A DNA stretch of 32,751 bases. It comes from Desulfomicrobium sp. Its GTDB lineage: Bacteria; Desulfobacterota; Desulfovibrionia; Desulfovibrionales; Desulfomicrobiaceae. Shown piece by piece: positions 25,226-32,751 of this stretch (positions are counted from its first letter, which is position 1; each line of letters starts with the position of its first letter). A program made the position numbers and the translations under genes. Below the pieces are notes generated by a model that did no database searches, was not told where the DNA came from, and saw only the letters and a program-made list of their open reading frames with translations. The stretch lies in the NCBI GenBank assembly GCA_024709365.1, contig JANJWV010000174.1:1-32751 (forward strand), given 5' to 3'.

Positions 25226-26278
25226 CTAGCGGTTCTTCTTCATGGCCAGTTCCCTCTTGGCGCCCTGGACCATGCGGACAAAGATGTACACGGACATGCT
25301 GGCCACGAGCCCGAGGACCAGCGTCGTCGACGCGGCGTCCAGAATGGACTTGTAGGCCGGCATCCAGGGCTGGACCAGCTTGAAGAGGATGGAGACCGCG
25401 CAGCCGACGACAGCCAGGCCGAAGGCGATGCGGATGCCGTAACCCTTGATGTACTTGGTGGCCACCGCGCCGACCTGAGCGCCCATGGCGGCGCCGACGA
25501 GCATGATCATGGCGGCGACGAGTTCAGTGCGGCCCTTCCAGGTGTAGGTAGCGGCACCGTAGAGGCCGGAGATGGCGACTTCGAAGAGGTCGGTGCCGAC
25601 GGCGACGTGGGTCGGGCAGCCGATGAGGTAGATCAGGGCGGGCATGCGGATCAGACCGCCGCCGATGCCCAGGATGCCGGCCAGCCAGCCCGTGAAGAAA
25701 CTGACGGCGATGGGCAGCCAGGCGGAGCAGTAGATGCCCGCTTCCTTCAGGTGGACCATGGGCGGGATGTGGATCTTGTGCAGCTTGGAGGCGAAATCGA
25801 TGCCCTGGACGCTGTCATCGAGGACCTCGCCGCGGGCGGCGGCGGCGCGCTCAAGTTTCTTGCGCTTGCCGACGTCGTGGAAGACCATCCAGGCGATGCC
25901 GGCCAGCAGCGCGATGTAGATCCAGCGCACGACCTTCTCGACGCTGCCTATGCGTTCCAGCCACATGACCATCTGGGCGCCGGCCTCGAAGCCGACGACG
26001 GTGCCGACAAGCATGATGAGGCCCAGTTTGTAGTCGACGTTGCCGAACTTGCCGTGGCGCATGGTGGAAATAAGGGACTTGCCCGCCATGTGGGCGATGT
26101 CCGTGCCGATGGCAAACGCCATGGGGAAGCCCAGGATGTTCAGGCCCGGGGTGACCATCCAGGCGCCGCCCATGCCGAAGAAACCGCCGATGATGCCGAC
26201 GCCGATGCCGAGGATGATCAGGCCGGGCCAGAAGATTTTAACGCCCGCGATGGGCATGAGTACGTATAGCCATTCCAT
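25226..26278 (-). CDS. TauE/SafE family exporter/permease
   Basis: A 350-residue inner-membrane protein with two homologous halves, each with the TauE/SafE glycine-rich motif GIGVGIIGGFFGMGG (about 25-39) and GILGIGGGLIRMP (about 200-213), and 8-9 membrane segments. The half junction (about residues 125-190) is cytoplasmic and charged. The family moves sulfite, sulfonates, organosulfur compounds or carboxylates; direction and substrate are not set by sequence. I chose the ATG at 26278 with AAGGAG 8 bases upstream. It is 29 bases downstream of the small protein gene 26308 and 29 bases upstream of the lipoprotein gene, in the sigma-54-driven run. For a sulfate reducer a sulfur oxyanion or small acid substrate is a fair guess. 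Confidence 0.88.
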   Translation of the reverse strand: MEWLYVLMPIAGVKIFWPGLIILGIGVGIIGGFFGMGGAWMVTPGLNILGFPMAFAIGTDIAHMAGKSLISTMRHGKFGNVDYKLGLIMLVGTVVGFEAGAQMVMWLERIGSVEKVVRWIYIALLAGIAWMVFHDVGKRKKLERAAAARGEVLDDSVQGIDFASKLHKIHIPPMVHLKEAGIYCSAWLPIAVSFFTGWLAGILGIGGGLIRMPALIYLIGCPTHVAVGTDLFEVAISGLYGAATYTWKGRTELVAAMIMLVGAAMGAQVGAVATKYIKGYGIRIAFGLAVVGCAVSILFKLVQPWMPAYKSILDAASTTLVLGLVASMSVYIFVRMVQGAKRELAMKKNR

Positions 26279-26307
26279 GTGCGTATCTCCTTGATGGTGT
26301 GTTCGGT

Positions 26308-26607
26308 TTAGTGGCCGGGCAGGTCTTTGGACTTCAGGTCGATGCCGATATGCGACATGATGATGTCGGCCAGCACGCCGAAGACCACGCCTGTGACCGG
26401 GATCAGGACGACCGTCAGGATCATGAACTGGAAATGGCTTTCGTTGTACAGGTTCGCCCACCATGCCATCACGCCCGTCAGCTTGCGCGTATCGGCCACC
26501 AGGACGATGGGGGCCGCGCCTCCGCCGCCGGCTGCCAGGGCGAAGCCCGGACTGACCAGAATCATTGCTATGAGGGACCACCACAGTCTGCTCAATTTCG
26601 CTTTCAT
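26308..26607 (-). CDS. Small exported/membrane protein preceding the exporter
   Basis: A 99-residue protein with a signal peptide-like N-terminus (KLSRLWWSLIAMILVSPGFALA, cleavage near AAGGGG) and one further long hydrophobic segment (about 60-83). The remaining loop has WWANLYNESHFQF. I do not recognise the family. GGAGG is 6 bases before the ATG at 26607. It is the first gene after the sigma-54 promoter and lies 29 bases upstream of the TauE/SafE gene, so it could be a subunit of that exporter. Confidence 0.75.
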   Translation of the reverse strand: MKAKLSRLWWSLIAMILVSPGFALAAGGGGAAPIVLVADTRKLTGVMAWWANLYNESHFQFMILTVVLIPVTGVVFGVLADIIMSHIGIDLKSKDLPGH

Positions 26608-26635
26608 CGTAACCTCCAGATTGTTTGCACCCACT

Positions 26636-26706
26636 GTCCGGGCGTTGCCGCCGGACCATTCCCCAACCGTCTCAGTTCCGGAATCGTCTTCCGCCGTGCT
26701 CGGCGG
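26636..26706 (-). promoter_or_regulatory. Two hairpins in the leader of the sigma-54-driven run
   Basis: The roughly 116-base leader between the predicted start point (about 26724) and the ATG holds CCGCC/GGCGG (26691-26706, 6-base loop) and a perfect 6-bp GTCCGG/CCGGAC stem (26636-26656, 9-base loop). They may stabilise the leader. They resemble no riboswitch class I know. Confidence 0.35.
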
Positions 26707-26734
26707 TTTGATCGCGCATACTGATTCGGAATAG

Positions 26735-26749
26735 GCAAAGGCCGTGCCA
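26735..26749 (-). promoter_or_regulatory. Sigma-54 (-24/-12) promoter of the exporter-signalling run
   Basis: The minus strand reads TGGCACGGCCTTTGC, matching the sigma-54 consensus TGGCACG-N4-TTGC at every fixed base. Transcription would start near 26724 and run into the 26607 gene. I found no equally good site elsewhere in the window. The 80-110 bases upstream carry the TTGCGCAA palindromes, at the usual distance for activator binding sites. Confidence 0.85.
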
Positions 26750-26770
26750 ACGAGGATGCGAAGATATAAC

Positions 26771-26799
26771 TATCCAAATTAATGGATAATAATATTATC
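26771..26799. promoter_or_regulatory. Two overlapping AT-rich dyads in divergent gap
   Basis: TATCCA (26771-26776) mirrors TGGATA (26783-26788), and GATAAT (26785-26790) mirrors ATTATC (26794-26799). They lie between the sigma-54 promoter and the TTGCGCAA sites, about 47-75 bases upstream of the predicted start point. Possible use: IHF-like bending or a second regulator site. Confidence 0.4.
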
Positions 26800-26834
26800 T
26801 TGCGCAAAAAATCACAAAGGTGCATATTGCGCAA
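26800..26834. promoter_or_regulatory. Paired TTGCGCAA palindromes, candidate activator sites
   Basis: Two perfect 8-base palindromes TTGCGCAA, at 26800-26807 and 26827-26834, with centres 27 bases apart, in the gap between the sigma-54-driven run and the divergent AAA+ regulator gene. They lie about 76-110 bases upstream of the predicted sigma-54 start and 42-76 bases before the regulator's ATG. A third partial copy (TTCGCAA) is at about 26841. Position and symmetry suit a dimeric regulator acting on both genes. Confidence 0.5.
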
Positions 26835-26875
26835 CGAAACTTCGCAATCACGATTTCACCCGTGTGGAGGTATCG

Positions 26876-29449
26876 ATGCGCTATTCCTACCCACCCATTC
26901 TCAATCCGGTTTTGAAGATCGAAAAACCGGTCAAGGAGTGGAGCATCACCCGTATCCTGCTTGTCCTGGGGACGCCGCTCGTGGCCCTCGTCCTGCTCCT
27001 GATGACGGCCGCGACCTCCCGTATCACCACCCACTACCTTAACCGCGCCTCCGCGCGGAACGCCCACACCAGGGCCCTGGCCCAGGCTCACGAACTCCAG
27101 CAACTGCTGAAGGAGGCGCGGTACGAACTGCTCAACCTGGCGGGATCGGACCTGACCCCGTCGGCCATCCAGAGATACATGATGGATAAGCCGACCACGA
27201 AGCGGAACAAGTACTGCGAAATCGCCTTCCACGGCACGTCACAGGCGGATAATTTCGTGCTTCTGAACACGGGAGAGCAGGTCTGGCGCGTTCCGGACGA
27301 ACAGGCGGCGGCCGTCAAGTTCGGGACCTTCAAGCGCAAGGAGCGCATCGGCGGGAAAATTCAGGATTTCGTGCAGGTGGACCAGCCCATGCAGGTCTAC
27401 TACACCAGCGTACCGTACCTGGGGTCCGTGGAAAACATGGAGTTCTCGGTCATCAGGCTGAGCACGCCGGTCATCGGGGAAAACGATTCGTTTCAAGGGT
27501 ATCTGACACTGTCCGTGGACATTCTCGAAATACAACGGATCATGGCCCTGTTCTCGTCCCGGCAGTCGCCCCTCTACATCTTCCCCCAAGAGAAGGAGAG
27601 GAACAGGAGCTTCTTTTTCGACGCTTCCGGTTGGCTCATCTGCGAGACCGCCGACCCTTCAGGGCCCCAGAACAGGGTCTCCATCGACGACATCCGCACC
27701 GGGCTCCAGGGTGATCTCGGCAGGCCGGGCTTCGACAGCGCCTTCCGTCCGAGCCCACAGTACGAGGAGTACTGGTCGGTGGTTTCGGCGGTGCAGTCGG
27801 GCAAGGACGGCGAGATCGGCTTTTCCAACTTTCTCCACGACCCCAACAAGATCGGCAAGGACCACTACCTGTACTATGTCCCCATCCGCTTCCAGGAGAG
27901 CCCCGAGCAGGATCCCGTCATCATCGGCGGCATCGGCTGCATCGACACGAGCTACATGCTCAAGACGTCGCGGCACGACGTGGCCACCGCCCTCGGCATT
28001 TCCTGGGTCTCCGCGGTTCTGCTGACGTTCGGCGCATTCGTCTATCTCGAACGTCGCATCAGCAAACCCCTTGTCCGCCTGACCAGGGCCACGGAGAACA
28101 TCGCTCTCGGCGACACCGAAGCAAATCTGGAATTGGCGCCTCTGCCTCGGGAACTGGGACACCTTCAGCACGCCATCAACATCCTGCTCCTTCAATTGCG
28201 CAATACGCGTAATGAATCGCGCATACGACAGGGCGTCTTTCTTGAAGAGATGAAGCGGCAACCGGTCTGTCTCGACACCCTCACGGATGGAGGGACGGAC
28301 AGGGACGCACCGCAGGCAGCGGAAAAGGAATTCGGCATCGTCGGCAACAGCCTGGCCGTACGCAACCTGGCCGGGATGATCCGCAAGGCGGCGCACGTCA
28401 TGGCCGACGTCCTGATCGTCGGGGAGACGGGTACGGGCAAGGAACTGGCCGCCGAAGCCATCCACAGGGCCAGCAGCCGATCATCGGGGCCGTTCATTTC
28501 CATCAACTGCGGCGCCCTGGACGAGAATCTGCTCATGGACGCCCTCTTCGGCCACGTCAAAGGGGCATTCTCCGAAGCCAAGACCGACCGCAAGGGGGCC
28601 TTCCTTGCAGCAACGGGAGGCACGCTGCACCTCGACGAAATCGGCAACGCCTCCCCGAAAGTCCAGCAGGCGCTGCTGCGAGCCCTCGCCGTGCGGCGCA
28701 TCCGCCCCCTTGGCACCGACCAGGACCAGCCCTTCGACGCCAGGGTCATCGCGGCCACCAACGTCGACCTCCGCGAAAGCGCCACGAACGGCACCTTCCG
28801 CGAGGACCTCTACTACAGGCTGGCGGTCATCACCATCACCACCCCCCCCTTGCGTGACCGCAGGGAAGACATCCCCGCCCTGGTCCGCTACTTTCTCATG
28901 GAACACGCTTCCGGCAGGAGCATCCCCGAACTGAGCAGAGGCGCGCTGGACAAGCTGATGCTGCACGACTGGCCCGGCAACATACGCGAACTCAAGAACT
29001 GCATCACCCGGGCCATGACCTTTGCCGAAGGCAGCATCCTGCTGTCCGAGCACATCGTCCTGGGACAGCCCACGCCTCAGGCCCCTGCGGCTTCGCCACA
29101 CATCGAGACGCCGACTCCCGAGGCCAGGACGCCGAGACGGGACGAAACCCCGCCCAAGGCCGACGACCGCGCAAACGGTCCGGGCGATGCCCTCGGCGCT
29201 ACCCCGTCGCCCATGTCTCCGCCTGATTCTGACGCACCGCCTGAACTCTCCGTGCGGCAGCGCAAGGCATGGCCGACGATCGTGAAAAACGGTGGCACGA
29301 ACCGTGCACAGTATCAGGAGGCGGTCGGCGAGGAGGTTTCCGTCCGAACCGCGCAATACGACCTGCAGGAACTGGTTGCCCGGGGCCTGCTGAAGAAGAC
29401 CGGGAAAGGGCCATCCTCACGGTACGTCCTGACCGGAAGGTTCAGATAA
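26876..29449 (+). CDS. Membrane-bound sensor-AAA+ regulator of the sigma-54 activator type, GAFSEA variant
   Basis: An 857-residue protein with two membrane segments (about 24-45 and 370-390), a large Cache-like periplasmic sensor between them, a HAMP domain (about 390-445) and a sigma-54 activator-type AAA+ domain (about 484-720). Walker A is GETGTGKE (about 514-521) and Walker B TLHLDEIG (about 580). The loop that contacts sigma-54, GAFTGA, reads GAFSEA (about 563-568). The C-terminus has a Pro-rich linker then a winged-helix-like tail (about 795-857) with SVRTAQYDLQELVARGLL, in place of the Fis-type helix-turn-helix. GGAGG is 5 bases before the ATG at 26876. It is divergent from the sigma-54 run and 22 bases upstream of the PEP-synthase-like gene. 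Confidence 0.88.
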   Translation: MRYSYPPILNPVLKIEKPVKEWSITRILLVLGTPLVALVLLLMTAATSRITTHYLNRASARNAHTRALAQAHELQQLLKEARYELLNLAGSDLTPSAIQRYMMDKPTTKRNKYCEIAFHGTSQADNFVLLNTGEQVWRVPDEQAAAVKFGTFKRKERIGGKIQDFVQVDQPMQVYYTSVPYLGSVENMEFSVIRLSTPVIGENDSFQGYLTLSVDILEIQRIMALFSSRQSPLYIFPQEKERNRSFFFDASGWLICETADPSGPQNRVSIDDIRTGLQGDLGRPGFDSAFRPSPQYEEYWSVVSAVQSGKDGEIGFSNFLHDPNKIGKDHYLYYVPIRFQESPEQDPVIIGGIGCIDTSYMLKTSRHDVATALGISWVSAVLLTFGAFVYLERRISKPLVRLTRATENIALGDTEANLELAPLPRELGHLQHAINILLLQLRNTRNESRIRQGVFLEEMKRQPVCLDTLTDGGTDRDAPQAAEKEFGIVGNSLAVRNLAGMIRKAAHVMADVLIVGETGTGKELAAEAIHRASSRSSGPFISINCGALDENLLMDALFGHVKGAFSEAKTDRKGAFLAATGGTLHLDEIGNASPKVQQALLRALAVRRIRPLGTDQDQPFDARVIAATNVDLRESATNGTFREDLYYRLAVITITTPPLRDRREDIPALVRYFLMEHASGRSIPELSRGALDKLMLHDWPGNIRELKNCITRAMTFAEGSILLSEHIVLGQPTPQAPAASPHIETPTPEARTPRRDETPPKADDRANGPGDALGATPSPMSPPDSDAPPELSVRQRKAWPTIVKNGGTNRAQYQEAVGEEVSVRTAQYDLQELVARGLLKKTGKGPSSRYVLTGRFR

Positions 29450-29471
29450 CAGCCGCCCGCGAGGATGTATC

Positions 29472-32030
29472 ATGGGATTGCGCAATTTTCTGGATTCGCT
29501 GATCCGACGGAAGAAGGAGCAGCCCGAAAGTGAGGCGCTGCTGCGCTCCTTCCGCCTGCAGTACATGCATTTCAAGGACCTGCTGCTGTCCAACGCGGAA
29601 CTCGGGACGATCATGGCCGAGATCGACGAGAAGCTCAAAGGCTCGAACCTGTTCAGCATGAGCGAGATCCGCGCCCTGGCCACCAGGAGCGTCTTCCACA
29701 CCATGCGCATGGTCACGGCCCTGAACGCCATCTCCGGCGACCGCTACGCCGTGCTTCATGATATGGTCGAGCACATCAATTCGCGGATCACCGGCATCCT
29801 CGACAGCAAGCCGCAACCCGCCATCCGTGACTACACCTTCACCATGGACGCCGTGGACAAGGACCTCGTCGACGTCGTCGGCGGCAAATGCGCAAATCTC
29901 GGCGAAATGCGCAATCGCGCAAACATCCCGACCCCGCCCGGTTTCGCGATCACCACGGCCGCGTACGAGGCATTCCTCAACAGCGAAGGGCTGCGCGACG
30001 AAATCCTCAAGCTGCTGCGCGAGGCCCGCCCCGACGCCCCGGCTTCGGTCGTGTCCGTCTCCGAGGCCATCTTCAGGACCATCGATGGCGTGGCCGTGCC
30101 CGCCGACGTCATGAAATCCCTGCTCCAGGCCTGGGACTCGACCTTCGACGACCCCGCCGGGACCCGTGCGGCACTTCGCTCCAGCGCCATCAGCGAGGAC
30201 GGCATCCTGTCCTTCTCCGGGCAGTACCGGACCATCCTCGGCGTCAGGCGGGACAGCCTCGAAAGCGCCTTCCGCGAAGTGCTGGCCAGCCTCTTCTCCC
30301 CCCGTGCCATCACCTACCGCATCCACCACGGCGTATCCTTCGAGCAGTGCGCCATGGGCATGGCCTGCATCCGCATGGTCGACGCGGCGGCCAGCGGCAT
30401 CGTCTTCTCGCGCCACCCCGTGAACCCGCTGTCCGACGAGATGGTCCTCAATGCCGTCTGGGGCCTCGGTGCCTACGCCGTGGACGGCATCATCGAGCCG
30501 GACACCTGGCAGATCAAACCCGGCGCACCCCCGAGCATCACCCTGCGCAACATCGCCGACAAGCCCGTGCGGCTCGTGTCCGACGCTTCGGGCAAACACG
30601 AGGAAAGCGTGCCCGACCATCTGCGTCGCGCGCCCTGCCTCGAACCGCACCACGTCTTCGAGCTCGCGGACATCGCCGCCCGCCTCGAAGCCCACTACCA
30701 CCACCCCCAGGACATCGAGTGGGCCCTGGACGCCGACGGCCGGATCCTGATCCTGCAGAGCAGGCCCATGCGGCTGGCGCACGCACACCACGGCGGCCTC
30801 GCCACCCAGGCCATCGAGGGCGCGCGACTCATCCTCGAGGGAGCGGAGATCGCCTGCTCCGGCATCGGCACCGGTCCTGCAGTCCTGGCGGAAGGGCTGC
30901 CGGACCTGGCGGACTTCCCCGAGGGCGGCATTCTCGTCGCGCCCCACTCCCTGCCCAATTACGTTCTGGTCATGAACAGGGCCCAGGCCATCGTGACCGA
31001 GGCAGGCAGCATCACGGGGCACATGGCGTCACTGGCCCGCGAATTCAACGTGCCGACGCTGCTCAACGCCAAGGGCGCCGTCAGCCTGATCCCCGCGGGC
31101 GGCCAGGTCACGGTGGACGCCATCACCGGCCGCGTCTACGCCGGAGAGGTGCCCGAGCTCATGGCCTTCAAGTCCTCGCGCAGCGTACGCGTCGCCGACA
31201 CGCCCGTGCACGCCGTCCTGCGCCAGGTCGCGGATCAGATCATACCCCTGCACCTGCTGGACCCCAAGTCCCCGGTCTTCAAGCCCGAGTCCTGCACCAC
31301 CCTGCACGACGTCATGCGTTTCGTGCATGAACTCTGCTACACCGAGATGTTCCGCATCAGCGACCGGGCTTCGGACGCAGGGTCCGTGTCCTGTCAGCTC
31401 AAGGCCAAGCTGCCCATCGACCTGCACCTCATCGACCTCGGCGGAGGGCTGAAGGATGTCGACGGACCGTACGTCTTCCCCGACCAGGTCACCTCCGAAC
31501 CCCGGGCCGCCCTGCTGTCCGGCATGCTCAGTCCGAACGTGCACGTCCGCGGGCCGAGGCCCGTCGACGTCGGGGGGTTCATCTCGGTCATGAGCCAGCA
31601 CATGCTCGAACCCCCGACCGTCCAGGCCCAGCGCTTCGGCGAGCGCAGCTACGGCATCATCTCCGACAAGTACCTGAACTTCAGCTCCCGCGTCGGCTAC
31701 CATTACAGCGTCGTGGACGCCTATTGCGGCGAGACCGTGTCCAAGAACTACATCACGTTCCAGTTCAAGGGCGGGGCGGCCGACGAGATCAGGAGGGAAC
31801 GCAGGGTCAGATGCATCGCGCTGATTCTCGACCGGCTCGGGTTTGCCACGGACGTCCGCGGCGACATGACCCAGGCCAAGTTCCAGAAATACTCGCGCAC
31901 GGAAACGGCGGAACGCCTGGACCAACTCGGCAGGCTGCTCATCGTCACCCGGCAGATGGACATGCTCATGACCAGCGAAAACGCGGTGAAGGTCATGGCC
32001 GACAATTTCATGTCGGGAGTGTACCACTGA
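29472..32030 (+). CDS. PEP-synthase-like phosphotransferase with unusual C-terminal domain
   Basis: An 852-residue protein. It has an N-terminal helical region (about 1-115), a PPDK/PEP-synthase ATP-grasp domain (about 125-440; GGKCANLGEM near 133, RSSAISEDG near 235, and IEWALDADGRILILQSRP near 415), and a swivelling phosphohistidine domain (about 465-565) with the catalytic His517 in SITGHMASLARE. The usual C-terminal PEP/pyruvate-binding barrel is absent. Residues about 570-852 form a different domain with VGYHYSVVDAYCGE and NYITFQFKGGAADE. So ATP-to-His phosphotransfer is likely, but the final acceptor is not the standard one. Rifampin phosphotransferase is a precedent for such rewiring. 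A paralogue follows. Confidence 0.8.
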   Translation: MGLRNFLDSLIRRKKEQPESEALLRSFRLQYMHFKDLLLSNAELGTIMAEIDEKLKGSNLFSMSEIRALATRSVFHTMRMVTALNAISGDRYAVLHDMVEHINSRITGILDSKPQPAIRDYTFTMDAVDKDLVDVVGGKCANLGEMRNRANIPTPPGFAITTAAYEAFLNSEGLRDEILKLLREARPDAPASVVSVSEAIFRTIDGVAVPADVMKSLLQAWDSTFDDPAGTRAALRSSAISEDGILSFSGQYRTILGVRRDSLESAFREVLASLFSPRAITYRIHHGVSFEQCAMGMACIRMVDAAASGIVFSRHPVNPLSDEMVLNAVWGLGAYAVDGIIEPDTWQIKPGAPPSITLRNIADKPVRLVSDASGKHEESVPDHLRRAPCLEPHHVFELADIAARLEAHYHHPQDIEWALDADGRILILQSRPMRLAHAHHGGLATQAIEGARLILEGAEIACSGIGTGPAVLAEGLPDLADFPEGGILVAPHSLPNYVLVMNRAQAIVTEAGSITGHMASLAREFNVPTLLNAKGAVSLIPAGGQVTVDAITGRVYAGEVPELMAFKSSRSVRVADTPVHAVLRQVADQIIPLHLLDPKSPVFKPESCTTLHDVMRFVHELCYTEMFRISDRASDAGSVSCQLKAKLPIDLHLIDLGGGLKDVDGPYVFPDQVTSEPRAALLSGMLSPNVHVRGPRPVDVGGFISVMSQHMLEPPTVQAQRFGERSYGIISDKYLNFSSRVGYHYSVVDAYCGETVSKNYITFQFKGGAADEIRRERRVRCIALILDRLGFATDVRGDMTQAKFQKYSRTETAERLDQLGRLLIVTRQMDMLMTSENAVKVMADNFMSGVYH

Positions 32031-32145
32031 TTTACCGTCTGCCCGGACAGTTGCGGGCCGGTGCCGTAACGTGTCACAGAAACTCCAGGACGATCAGGCC
32101 CGGTTCCTCCGGCCATGAATGCGGTCCTGCATCGCGGAGCGTCAC

Positions 32146-32751
32146 ATGAACCTCATCCAGCGCATCAGAAACATCTTTTCCCCGCCTCCGCCTCCCGAAA
32201 CCAGCCAGGACAACGGACAGGAGGACATGTTCCGGGCCAGGTACCAGGCCTTCCGGCGCCTGCTCTCGGCCAACAACGGGGCCCTGGACTTCATGACCGA
32301 GCTCGAGGAGGCGGCCATGGGCCGCCGTCACTTCGGCATGCATTTCGTGCGCTCGCGGGTGACCGGCGCGACGACCAAAGTCTTCAACATCGTCGAGAAC
32401 CTGCTCTATCTCGCCCCCGGCAAGTACCTGGCCCTGCGCGACACCCTGCGCGACATCCAGGAGCGGATCCAGGAAAGCCTGGCGACCGGTCAGGCCGTCC
32501 GCCGCCGCGAATTGATCCTGGACCTCGAGGACATCACGGCCGGCGACGTCGGCGATGTCGGAGGAAAAATGGCCAACCTGGGGGAACTCAGGAACACCCT
32601 GCACATCTCCGTGCCCCGCGGCTTCGCCGTCACCGCCCACGCCTACGAGTCCTTCATGCAGCACACGGGGCTCTGGGAGGAGATCAACTGCCTCGTCCTC
32701 GGCCACCCCATGGCCGCGCATTTCAGCGCCTGCCCCCTGCCGGACACGGAC
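32146..32751 (+). CDS. Second PEP-synthase-like phosphotransferase (3' end beyond window)
   Basis: The 202 visible residues match the start of the previous gene: a helical lead, then DLEDITAGDVGDVGGKMANLGELRN (window frame), aligning with DAVDKDLVDVVGGKCANLGEMRN, and VPRGFAVTAHAYESFMQHTGLWEEI aligning with the same region. GGAG is 6 bases before the ATG at 32146; an ATG at 32119 in frame lacks a site. The frame is open to the window end. The catalytic His and C-terminal domain are not visible. The 115-base gap after the first paralogue shows no strong promoter or terminator, so they may be cotranscribed. Confidence 0.8.
   Translation, partial: MNLIQRIRNIFSPPPPPETSQDNGQEDMFRARYQAFRRLLSANNGALDFMTELEEAAMGRRHFGMHFVRSRVTGATTKVFNIVENLLYLAPGKYLALRDTLRDIQERIQESLATGQAVRRRELILDLEDITAGDVGDVGGKMANLGELRNTLHISVPRGFAVTAHAYESFMQHTGLWEEINCLVLGHPMAAHFSACPLPDTD

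Noticed and set aside
26813-26836. Possible sigma-54 site for the divergent AAA+ regulator (GG-N10-GC around GGTGCATATTGCGC)
   Set aside because: The GG and GC pairs fit the spacing, but the TT of the -12 box and the CAC of the -24 box are missing.
29442-31022. 526-codon open frame on the minus strand opposite the PEP-synthase-like gene
   Set aside because: Antisense shadow of a clear ATP-grasp protein.

Overview
The window reads as chromosomal DNA of a GC-rich, anaerobic, Desulfovibrionales-like sulfate reducer; a Desulfomicrobium or Desulfovibrio relative is my best guess. The reasons are the high GC content with strong third-position GC bias, a selenocysteine elongation factor (SelB), a free-standing rubredoxin, and an operon built round a TauE/SafE exporter with many single-REC regulators and two PAS-less histidine kinases. 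The taxonomic call is inference. I saw no rRNA, tRNA, CRISPR array, transposase or integrase.

Positions 1-12428 are mostly housekeeping genes. On the + strand, maf (partial), pgpA and hrpB are tightly packed and end at a hairpin (3441-3460). An island follows at 3426-4603: two ~217-bp direct copies of a long palindromic element, about 94% identical by eye, flank an AT-richer yegP-like gene. The next genes are on the - strand: selB, an M18 aminopeptidase, a rubredoxin with unusual Cys spacing, a five-repeat S1 protein, a cyclophilin, a small lipoprotein, a CDF metal transporter, a cupin, and a transglutaminase-fold protein that seems to have lost its catalytic Cys.

Positions 12429-17840 are mostly + strand: a TetR regulator with its own promoter and possible operator, a PilZ protein, a membrane-anchored M23 peptidase, a REC-GGDEF diguanylate cyclase and a DJ-1/PfpI protein. 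An acyl-ACP thioesterase lies on the - strand. A bidirectional terminator (17797-17840) closes the block.

Positions 17862-32751 are the most interesting part. Eleven consecutive - strand genes (26607 down to 17862) encode a small secreted or membrane protein, a TauE/SafE exporter, a lipoprotein, two unknown membrane proteins, a single-REC regulator, two sensor kinases each followed by a single-REC regulator, and a REC-CBS-CBS protein. A textbook sigma-54 promoter (26735-26749) points into this block. Upstream of it are two perfect TTGCGCAA palindromes and AT-rich dyads. Divergently, on the + strand, lie a membrane-bound AAA+ regulator of the sigma-54 activator type, whose GAFTGA loop reads GAFSEA and whose C-terminus is not Fis-like, and two tandem PEP-synthase-like phosphotransferases. 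The first of these lacks the PEP/pyruvate barrel and carries an uncharacterised C-terminal domain instead. My inference is that the whole block is one signalling/transport locus linking exporter expression to a multi-kinase phosphorelay and possibly to PEP/ATP-dependent phosphotransfer.
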